Shown: one piece after another, positions 52,201 through 64,000 of the stretch | Layout: every line of letters starts with the position of its first letter | How positions within the stretch are numbered: the first letter of the stretch is position 1 | Assembly: GCF_900108475.1 (NCBI RefSeq) | Contig: NZ_FNWO01000001.1 | Span: 337,128 to 401,127 of the forward strand | Reading direction: 5' to 3' | From: Magnetospirillum fulvum | GTDB taxonomy: Bacteria > Pseudomonadota > Alphaproteobacteria > Rhodospirillales > Magnetospirillaceae | DNA length: 64,000 bases | Translations under genes and position numbers: made by a program | The notes under the pieces: model-generated | Databases searched by the model: none | Seen by the model: only the letters and a program-made list of their open reading frames with translations | What the model was told of the DNA's origin: nothing

Positions 52201-54678
52201 CTACAAGGCTCCCCAGATCTGGCGGGCATATTCCGCAACAGTCCGGTCAGACGAGAATTTCCCCATCCGGGCGACGTTCAAAATCGCCTTGCGAACCCAC
52301 AGATCGGGATCGGCAAAGGTACGGTCGGCCCGTTCCTGCGCCGCGAGATACTGTGCGAAATCGGCGGTGAGCAGATAATGATCGCCGCCCACCGTCAGGG
52401 TGTCGATCAGGGCGCGATAGCGGTCGGGCTCGTCGGGAGAGAAGAACCCGGTTCCGATCATGTCGAGCGCCGAGGCCAGTTCCTTGTCGGCCCGCACCGC
52501 AGCGCAGGCGTCATAGCCATCGACACGGTAACGAGCGACTTCCTGCGCGGTCAGCCCGAACAGGAACATGTTTTCCTCGCCGACCTCTTCGCAGATCTCG
52601 ACATTGGCGCCGTCCCAGGTGCCGATGGTCAAGGCCCCGTTCATCGCCATCTTCATGTTGCCGGTGCCCGACGCCTCGGTTCCGGCGGTCGAAATCTGCT
52701 CGGACAGATCGGCCGCGGGCATCACCAGTTCGGCGGTCGAGACGTTGTAATTGGGCAAGAACACCAACCGCAGCCGCCGACCGACCAGCGGGTCGTTGTT
52801 GACCACTTCGGAGATGTCGTTGACCAGCTTGATGATCAGCTTGGCAAGGTGATAGCCGGGAGCCGCCTTGCCGCCGATAATCACGGTGCGGGGTTGGGAT
52901 TCCAGCAACGGATTGGCTCGAATGCGGGAATAGCGGACCACGACGTGCAGCAGGTTAAGCAGCTGACGCTTGTATTCGTGGATACGCTTGACCTGAACGT
53001 CGAACAGCGAGGTGGGATCGACCCCGATGCCCAAACGCTGCGAGATCATCACCGCGACATCGCGCTTGTTGGCGTTCTTGATCTCGGCGAAGGCGGCGCA
53101 GAACTCGGGATCGTCGGCAAAGGGTTCGAGACGGCGCAACTGGTCGAGATCGGTGTACCAGCCATCGCCGATCTTCTGGGTGATCAGCGCCGACAGACGC
53201 GGATTGGAGGCTAGCATCCAGCGCCGGGGCGTGACGCCGTTGGTCAGGTTGATGATCTTGCCGGGCGACAGATGCTCGAAATCGGAAAAGATCGTGCTCT
53301 TCATCAGTCCGGTATGGATCGCGGCGACGCCGTTGACCTTGTGGCTGCCGATCACGGCCAAGTGGGCCATCCGCACCCGGCGATCTCCCCCTTCGGCGAT
53401 CAGCGACACCCGGTTCAGCAATTCGGCATCGCCGGGATGGCGATAGCGAACGCCTTGCAGGAACTCGTGATTGAGCTGATAGACGATTTCGAGATGGCGC
53501 GGCAGAACCCGCGAGAACAGATCGACCGACCAGGTCTCCAGCGCCTCGGGCAACAAGGTGTGGTTGGTGTAGGCGCAGCAGCCCCGGGTGATCTCCCACG
53601 CCCGTTCCCACGGCAGTTCGTGCTCATCGACCAGCACCCGCATCAATTCGGCCACCACCATCGCCGGGTGGGTGTCGTTGAGCTGGATCGCCACCTTGTC
53701 GGGCAGCTTTTCCCAATCGGAATGGCTTTTGCGGAAGCGAGCCAGAATGTCCTGGATCGACGCGGCGACGAAGAAATATTCCTGCTTGAACCGCAGTTCC
53801 TTGCCGCGCTCGGTCATGTCGGAGGGATAGAGCACCTTCGACAGCGTCTCGGACTCGTTCTTGTCGCGAACGGCCTCGATATAATTACCGGCATTGAAGT
53901 ATTTGAGATCGAACTCGCGGGTCGATTTCGCCGACCACAGCCGCAGATTGTTGACGCTCTTGCCGCCGAAGCCGGGAACCGGCACGTCATAGGCCATCGC
54001 CATCACTTCTTCGGCATCGACCCATTGCGAGCAATTATAGCCCCGGCTATCGCGGAAATGAATCACCCGACCGCCGAAGCGGACCGGGAAGATCACGCCC
54101 GGACGGGGGAATTCCCATGGATTGCCGTAGCGCAGCCAGTTTTCCGGGCTTTCGACCTGCCAGCCATGCTCGATATGCTGGGTGAACATGCCGTAATCGT
54201 ACCGGATGCCATAGCCGAACCCGGCCACACCCAGCGTCGCCATCGAATCGAGCAGGCAGGCGGCAAGACGGCCAAGGCCGCCATTGCCCAGCGCCGCTTC
54301 GACCTCCCAGGCCGCGACTTCCTCGAAATCCTGTCCCAATTCGCCGAGCGCCTCGCGCACAGCATCGTACAGCCCAAGATTGATCAGGCTGTTGACCAGG
54401 GTGCGACCGATCAGGAATTCCATCGACAGGTAATAAACCCGCTTCGAATCCGCTCGGTAATAGCCATTCAGGGTCGGCATCCAGCCCTGGGTAACGCGGT
54501 CGCGCACCGCATGGGCCGCCGCCAGAAACCAGTCGCGCGCGGTCGCGGTGACCGCTTCCTTGCCAACGGTATAGAGAAGATGGCTGCTGATCGCCGTCTT
54601 CAGCCCCTCGACATCGTCGCGTGACGAATGTGCCGCCGCAGGCTCTGCTTTATTCATCGATTTTTTCCCGCCCGCCAT
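52201..54678 (-). CDS. glgP: Glycogen phosphorylase
   Basis: An 825-residue PLP enzyme that releases glucose-1-phosphate from glycogen. The PLP Lys motif is EASGTGNMKMAMNGALTIGT. Family signatures: YYLSMEFLIGRTLVNSL, NGGLGRLAACLLDSMATLG and VQLNDTHPA-type (here AIQLNDTHPAMVVAELMRVL). The ATG at 54678 has AGAGG 5 nt upstream. It is the last gene of glgB-glgX-malQ-glgP. Confidence 0.97.
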   Translation of the reverse strand: MAGGKKSMNKAEPAAAHSSRDDVEGLKTAISSHLLYTVGKEAVTATARDWFLAAAHAVRDRVTQGWMPTLNGYYRADSKRVYYLSMEFLIGRTLVNSLINLGLYDAVREALGELGQDFEEVAAWEVEAALGNGGLGRLAACLLDSMATLGVAGFGYGIRYDYGMFTQHIEHGWQVESPENWLRYGNPWEFPRPGVIFPVRFGGRVIHFRDSRGYNCSQWVDAEEVMAMAYDVPVPGFGGKSVNNLRLWSAKSTREFDLKYFNAGNYIEAVRDKNESETLSKVLYPSDMTERGKELRFKQEYFFVAASIQDILARFRKSHSDWEKLPDKVAIQLNDTHPAMVVAELMRVLVDEHELPWERAWEITRGCCAYTNHTLLPEALETWSVDLFSRVLPRHLEIVYQLNHEFLQGVRYRHPGDAELLNRVSLIAEGGDRRVRMAHLAVIGSHKVNGVAAIHTGLMKSTIFSDFEHLSPGKIINLTNGVTPRRWMLASNPRLSALITQKIGDGWYTDLDQLRRLEPFADDPEFCAAFAEIKNANKRDVAVMISQRLGIGVDPTSLFDVQVKRIHEYKRQLLNLLHVVVRYSRIRANPLLESQPRTVIIGGKAAPGYHLAKLIIKLVNDISEVVNNDPLVGRRLRLVFLPNYNVSTAELVMPAADLSEQISTAGTEASGTGNMKMAMNGALTIGTWDGANVEICEEVGEENMFLFGLTAQEVARYRVDGYDACAAVRADKELASALDMIGTGFFSPDEPDRYRALIDTLTVGGDHYLLTADFAQYLAAQERADRTFADPDLWVRKAILNVARMGKFSSDRTVAEYARQIWGAL

Positions 54679-54732
54679 AAAAACCTCTTTCCCGCCATTC
54701 CTTCACGAAATCGCGGATTTGAGCAAGAGTGG

Positions 54733-56936
54733 TTATACGCTGTCCCCGCCCGGTTGGAACAGGGGCCGCCGTCCGTCGCGTGCCGCGAAGCCCCGAGCCA
54801 ACGAACGGATATGCTCGTCGGCCAGAATCTCGGCGGTGTCGTGCGGATAGCGGTGCCGCCAGTTCGGATGTTCCGTCGTGGTGCCCGGCAAATTCATTTG
54901 GAGATCGAGTCCGAGGACGTCCTCGATCTGAACCATCGCGAGCCGCGACCGCGACCGCCCGAGAAAGGCGTGAGCGGCGGCGGCCAGTTCGACCGCCCGA
55001 TCGTCAGCAAGATCCCCCGCGATCGGAAAATCGCCCGACAGAACGCCTTCGCCCGCCAGTGTCCGGACCAGGGCGACGCGGTCATGGGCGCGCTGCCCCC
55101 GCTCCTCATCGGCCTGCCCCGGACGGGGATAGAGGTCGAGCGCCTCGCGCCGGTCGATATCGTGACCCGACCACCATGCCCGCGCCGAGGGCAGATCGTG
55201 CGTGGCGAAGATCGCCAGCGCCTGCTCGTCGAAGCGATCCGAGGCGCGGAAGCGGTCGGCGTTTTCCTTCTCGAACACCATCACCCGATAGGCGAAGATG
55301 CCAGCCTGCACCATCCGTTCGCGAAATCCGTCGGGAACGGTGCCGAGATCCTCGCCGATCACCAGGCAGCGGTTGCGGCGGCTTTCCAGCGCCACCAACC
55401 GGAACAGATCCTCGACCGGATAGCGGACATAGGCCCCCTGATCGGCGGAGAGGCCCGGCGGCACCCAATAAAGACGCTGCAACGCCATCGCATGGTCCAG
55501 CCGCAACGCCCCGGCATGACGCATGTTGGCCCGCATCACCGCGATGAACGGGGCATAGGCCCGTTCGGGCAGCGCCAGCGGGTTGAACGGCAGCAGGCCC
55601 CAATCCTGGCCCTTGAGCGCCAGCGGATCGGGCGGGGCACCGACCGAGACGCCCAGCGCCAGACTGTCTTGTTCCAGCCAGGATTCGCCGCCATCTCCGG
55701 CGATGCCGACCGCCAGATCGCGATAGAGCCCGATCGCCGCCCCGGCATCGGTTCCGGCGCGATGCGCCCGCTCCAACTGCCGGTCGGCAACGAATTGCAG
55801 CCAGTGATAGAACGCGATCCGGTCCTCATGCTCGGCGGCAAAGCGAACCACCCCGGCCGCGCCGGGACGGCGCAGATCCTCGGGCCACGTCCGCCAATAA
55901 GGCGTCCCCGCCGCGATCATTGTCTCGTGCAGCGCCTCGAACAGGGCGAACTGACGGGCGCGCTCGCCCCCAGCGTGGCGAAACGCCTCGAACGCGGCCT
56001 GATCGTCCGATTGGCGAAAAGCGCGGAACAGCGCCTCCAGGATCGGTCGGGCCAGCCGCGCCGCCGCGTCGTAATCGACCAGTCCGGGCTCGCGCGCCCG
56101 ACCCAGCATCGCCTGGAACGCCGGGGCGGCATACAGCCGTCGCGCCTCGCGGCAGGTGGCGAATTCGGGAATCGATTCGATGTCGATATAGGCGGTGTTG
56201 AGGAACATCCGGCTCGACGGCGCATAGGGGCTAAAGCGCTCGGGCTGGCTGGGAAACAGGGCGTGGAGCGGATTGACCCCGATGCAGGACGCCCCCAGCT
56301 TCGCCGCCCCCTCGGCCAGTTCGGCCAGCGATTCGTAGCCGCCCAACCCCCAATCGCGCGGCGAGCGCAGAGCGTAGATCTGGGTGGCGATGCCCCAGGC
56401 TCCCGGCGCCTGCGCCAGCACCGGGGGAACATAGGCCCGCGACGGCGCGACGATCAGCGATTGCTCGGCCCGCGCCCCCTCCGGCCCGGTCAGAACCAGA
56501 CGGTGATAGCCGGACGGCGGCAAAGCGGGCAAAGCGAGGAAACGGCGGCACAAGACGACGCCATCGACGCTTCGCACCTCGCCGTCGCCGAGGTCGGCGG
56601 GACGGAAGCTGCCGCTATGGACGATCCCCAATTCTTCTTCGAGCCGCCAGGAAAAGACCTGCCCATCGGCCGCGACCGGCAGAACCACCGCGAGCGATGG
56701 CGCGCCCGAGCCTTCCTCCAGCACCCGGACCGGGTCGATCCAGCGCCGCCACGGCCGGGTTTCCAGCACGGACAGGCTGGCTTTGACCTCGGACTCGTCG
56801 GCGGCGGGAAAGCCCATCGCCGCCAGGAACACCCGCTTTGTCTCGGGCGGAACCACCCGCCACTGACCGAAGAAGTCCCACCATCCGTCCTCGATGCCGG
56901 CAAGATTTGCCAGCCGGTCGAGGGCTGAAATCCCGG

Positions 56937-56940
<4 letters not shown>
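54733..56940 (-). CDS. malQ: 4-alpha-glucanotransferase (amylomaltase)
   Basis: A 735-residue GH77 enzyme that rearranges maltodextrins. Motifs: WGIATQIYALRSPRDWGLGG, GVNPLHALFPSQPERFSPYA, GALRLDHAMALQRLYWVP (catalytic Asp), LVIGEDLGTVPDGFR and ATHDLPSARAWW. The N-terminal region (1-150) is the extra beta domain seen in E. coli-type MalQ. The ATG at 56940 overlaps the glgX stop (ATGA); upstream in-frame codons belong to the glgX shadow. Confidence 0.95.
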
Positions 56941-59099
<2,159 letters not shown>

Positions 59100-59207
59100 G
59101 TAATCCTCGACGGGCGGCTGGGGGGAGAAACGGAAACCTTGATGCGGCACACCTCTAATATGACGACAATCGTCTTCGTGAAGATGTCGGGCAGGACGAT
59201 ACTACCC

Positions 59208-61406
<2,199 letters not shown>

Positions 61407-61734
61407 GCGGACTCCTTAGAACACGGGCCAACGGGGGATCGTAAGGGATACCGGACAGTGTCCCTGTGGGTCCTTCGTCGAAGTGTCATCGCTTTCGCCA
61501 GGATTGGCAAAAGCGGATTTCGCAGCCCGGCCTTTCCAATTAACAGTGAAGTCGCAAATGGCAAAGGACTTCGATCACCCGATCGCCGGATTGATCGCAA
61601 AGCCTGCGTATGCAGGCGAAAAAACGCCGTCGGGACCGTTCTAAAGCCGCCACACCCGATTTAGCACCGCCGACGGGGTAAAAACCTGTTACTGTTTAGC
61701 GATATCTCTCTGCCGTCTGGGGGGTAATGCAAAG
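61407..61734. other. 328-bp intergenic region upstream of glgB
   Basis: No gene is supported. It must hold the promoters of glgB (minus) and of the small gene at 61735 (plus). A perfect hairpin GCCTGC, GTAT, GCAGGC lies at 61602-61617. No convincing promoter pair was found. Confidence 0.5.
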
Positions 61735-61965
61735 ATGAGCGTCCTCGCCAAACTCTCAGGCCTGATTGCCGCCGGGCTGGTACTGATCGTCGTCTACCTG
61801 TCGATCGCCGCCTCCGGAGCGTTCTCCGGCGCGGTCGCCGACCCCTCGCCCTCCACCAGCCCGCTGGGGCTCGCCGTCTATGTCGGCCTGCTTCTCACGG
61901 CGGTCTGCGGCGCACTGATCATGCTGTTGGCCACCTCGGGCGGAGGGACACCGGGCAAGGACTGA
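61735..61965 (+). CDS. Small two-helix membrane protein (76 residues)
   Basis: MSVLAKLSGLIAAGLVLIVV and LGLAVYVGLLLTAVCGALIM are two hydrophobic helices joined by a Ser/Pro-rich loop; the C terminus is a short polar tail. No family recognised. It is convergent with the AsmA-like gene, 14 bp apart. Confidence 0.65.
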   Translation: MSVLAKLSGLIAAGLVLIVVYLSIAASGAFSGAVADPSPSTSPLGLAVYVGLLLTAVCGALIMLLATSGGGTPGKD

Positions 61966-61979
61966 AGCCCCCTCCCCGC

Positions 61980-64000
61980 TTACGGCGTCGCTTTGACGCC
62001 GCTGTCGTTTTTGCGCGCATCCGTCTCGCTGCCATCGTCAAAGATGTTGAACAGCTTGCGGAGGAATCCGGGCGTCAGCGCCGACAGCGGATTGACCGTC
62101 ACCGACGGATCGTCCGCCGCTCCCTTCATCGTGTAATTGAAGGCGATGACGCCGCCGCCCTTCTCTCCCCCGGTGATCAGCCAGCCCAGCAGCGGAATCC
62201 GCCCCAGCGCGCTGTTCAGCACATAGGCCGGGACCACCGTCCCCTCGATCGCCAGACGCGAGCGGTCGAGGTCGATCTGGCCCTTGGCGGTGATCCCCAG
62301 CGCGGCCCCCCAGGCGCGGGCGTCCTTCAACTCCAGCAATCCGTTGGCATAGACGAACGGCGCGTCCAGCGACGAAAAGCCAACCCCTTCGCCCTGCAAC
62401 ACATCGACGATCCCGGTCAGTGCCGCGACGGTCAGCAGACGGGCCAAAGCGGGGGCATTGCGGATGTGATAATCGGCGACCTTGACCGTACCGATCAACG
62501 GCTGGTCGGCGCGACTGTCGTCGATATATCCATCGACGGTCAGATCACCGCCGACCAGATCGTCGAATACGTCGAAGGTCCGGGCGACCGCCCCGGCATC
62601 CTCGGAGACGACGGCAAAGCTGCGCCGCCGCGCCGCATCGCTGGTCAGGGTGGCCGACAGCGACTTGCCGCCGTCCAGCACGCCCTTCAGCGACAGCGCC
62701 CGCCAATCCTGGGCGTCGCGATGGAGTGACAGGGCGGCCTGACGCACCGCTCCCTTGTCCGACACCCACAGGGATTGAACATTGGCGACGATTCCCATCG
62801 GGGGCGACTTCTTAGCGTCCTTCGAGCGATCCTCGTCCGCGGACAGGACCGGCTGGGCATCGAAGCTGGGGCCGGTGAAGACGATGTCAAAGCCGCCGCC
62901 CTGGCGCAGGGTCACGCTGCCCTCGCCTTGGGTCCGTCCATAGGACAGCCGCGACAGATCGACCCGCCGTAACACGCTGTCGGCGACGAACGCAGCCGAA
63001 CCACGCGCCTCCAGATCGCCTGACAGGACGATAAAGCGGGGAATCGTGGCGACTTGGCGGCGGTCGAGCCGGATCGAAGCCTCGGCGGTGCCCGGCTTGC
63101 CCGGCTCCTTGGTCCAACCCAGTCCGGGCAGGGTCAGCCGCGCCGGAGCCAGATCAAGGCGGGCCTCGATATCGCCCCGGCCGCCATCGCCGAAAGTGAC
63201 GCTGACATCGGCCGCGACCGGACCGGTCAGGAACGATCCGGCGTCAAGACCAAGACGGCGGCGCTGCTCGTCGGTAACGGCGGCCGCCTTCAGATGATAG
63301 CGGCTGCGGAAGGGCGCTCCCTTCGCCGAGAAATTCTCGCGCCAGACAAGCGTCGCGGGCATCCCGCCCAGACTGACCGAACCGGCGGCGTCCAGCCCCT
63401 TGCCATCGACGGTAAGCTCGAGCGCACCGCCATCCAGATCCTGCCCCAGCGCAACCTTGGGCAGCGACAGCGACTTCACCGACGCCTGGGCCAGGATTTC
63501 CAGATCGTCGAGCCGCAACGTCTTTAACAGCGGGAATTTCAGCGACAGTCGGGTGGAGGCCTCGCCCCCGGCCTTGCCCGGCTCGATCCCCAGCGCCTGG
63601 GCATAGCGCAAGGGCGGGCTGTCGAGCAGCCGGAGCGCGTCGGGAATCGGCCCGGCGATGGTAAGCGCGATATCGGCGAATTGATCAAACTGATCGAGAC
63701 CGGTGAATCCGACCAGACCGTCTTTCAGTTTAAGGCCATAGACCTCGCCCGCGGTCAGGGCGATCTGCATCGAATGCGCGTCGTAAGTCACATTGGCCGC
63801 CACCCCCCGCGCGGGCGGCATCGGATGGAGATAATCGACGGTAACGCCCTCGGCGCGAATGAGTCCGCCGACATGATCGAGCACCAGATCGTCAGGCTTG
63901 CCGCCAGGGGGCAGATGAGCCGCCAGCGCCAGAGTCGCTTCGTGGACGATGCCCTTCGACAGGTTAGGAACCACCCAGTCGCGGGCGTTCTGGCCCAGCC
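61980..64000 (-). CDS. AsmA/YhdP-like (DUF3971) envelope protein, 5' end outside the window
   Basis: At least 670 residues are encoded and the frame is open to the right edge (ARDWVVPNLSKGIVHEATLA), so the start lies outside. The segment is typical of DUF3971/YhdP-type proteins: repeated amphipathic strands, DHVGGLIRAEGVTVDYLHPM, and an AsmA-like C-terminal domain (AGAVARTFDVFDDLVGGDLT; LPLLGWLITGG-type, here GRIPLLGWLITGGEKGG). YhdP-like proteins bridge the envelope and move phospholipids. It converges with the small membrane gene. Confidence 0.85.
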   Translation of the reverse strand, partial: LGQNARDWVVPNLSKGIVHEATLALAAHLPPGGKPDDLVLDHVGGLIRAEGVTVDYLHPMPPARGVAANVTYDAHSMQIALTAGEVYGLKLKDGLVGFTGLDQFDQFADIALTIAGPIPDALRLLDSPPLRYAQALGIEPGKAGGEASTRLSLKFPLLKTLRLDDLEILAQASVKSLSLPKVALGQDLDGGALELTVDGKGLDAAGSVSLGGMPATLVWRENFSAKGAPFRSRYHLKAAAVTDEQRRRLGLDAGSFLTGPVAADVSVTFGDGGRGDIEARLDLAPARLTLPGLGWTKEPGKPGTAEASIRLDRRQVATIPRFIVLSGDLEARGSAAFVADSVLRRVDLSRLSYGRTQGEGSVTLRQGGGFDIVFTGPSFDAQPVLSADEDRSKDAKKSPPMGIVANVQSLWVSDKGAVRQAALSLHRDAQDWRALSLKGVLDGGKSLSATLTSDAARRRSFAVVSEDAGAVARTFDVFDDLVGGDLTVDGYIDDSRADQPLIGTVKVADYHIRNAPALARLLTVAALTGIVDVLQGEGVGFSSLDAPFVYANGLLELKDARAWGAALGITAKGQIDLDRSRLAIEGTVVPAYVLNSALGRIPLLGWLITGGEKGGGVIAFNYTMKGAADDPSVTVNPLSALTPGFLRKLFNIFDDGSETDARKNDSGVKATP

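Noticed and set aside
54628-56928. 766-codon plus-strand frame opposite malQ
   Set aside because: Antisense to conserved GH77 motifs; no independent support.

Overview
The window is high-GC DNA on which nearly every gene looks alphaproteobacterial and most closely resembles Rhodospirillales (Rhodospirillaceae-type). The signs are a MucR-type regulator, a ubiquinol-cytochrome c chaperone of the CBP3 family beside bamE, the rpmF-plsX-fabH-ihfA-merR block, a riboflavin/nusB/thiL block next to nrdR-glyA-rpiB, a K+-independent proton-pumping pyrophosphatase, and a 2881-residue cyclic beta-1,2-glucan synthase. The genus cannot be fixed from sequence alone.

Layout. 1-9.4 kb: a complete type I-E CRISPR-Cas locus on the minus strand (cas3, cas8e, cse2, cas7e, cas5e, cas6e, cas1, cas2, leader, array); the array runs off the left edge. 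9.4-10.6 kb: an IS3-family insertion sequence directly upstream of cas3. 10.6-15.7 kb: an unknown protein, two 16S rRNA modification enzymes (RsuA, RsmC-like), two lipoproteins, an EamA exporter and tRNA-Pro(GGG). 15.9-31 kb: housekeeping genes for phospholipid and fatty-acid initiation, ribosome, outer-membrane assembly, proton pyrophosphatase, thiamine, riboflavin and one-carbon metabolism. 31-41.2 kb: mucR, a small DUF6898-like gene, a 0.5-kb AT-rich regulatory gap and ndvB. 41.2-47.3 kb: a stress and envelope cluster of mostly small genes (Hsp20 under a sigma-32 promoter and a ROSE-like RNA thermometer, a pseudo-receiver protein, an NsrR-type regulator, DUF3096, PepSY-like and BON proteins, LpxR, CsbD). 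47.7-52.1 kb: an orphan PqiC-like lipoprotein, a membrane PAS protein fused to a DnaQ-type exonuclease, and a TolC-family protein. 52.2-61.4 kb: a glycogen operon, glgB-glgX-malQ-glgP. 61.7-64 kb: a small membrane protein and the 3' part of an AsmA/DUF3971 protein.

The most striking observation is in the 284-bp gap between cas3 and cas8e. A solitary CRISPR-repeat-like hairpin (6376-6404, plus strand) shares the exact stem of the array repeat. It is followed, at the position a spacer would occupy, by a 28-nt segment (6406-6433) that matches 23 of 28 bases, ungapped and with the first 10 identical, of a site on the minus strand at 6682-6655, at the 3' end of cas3 and just upstream of the likely cas8e promoter. 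This is the layout expected of a crRNA-like guide that represses its own cas operon (CreA/CreR-type). Because the two 28-mers are also inward-facing inverted repeats, a small inserted element or a pair of repressor operators remain real alternatives. Other points: a palindromic operator candidate upstream of cas3, a RibBA whose GTP cyclohydrolase half has lost its metal and catalytic motifs, and a 143-bp MITE-like element at 45.0 kb.

All coordinates and motif calls were made by reading the sequence; no database search was run.
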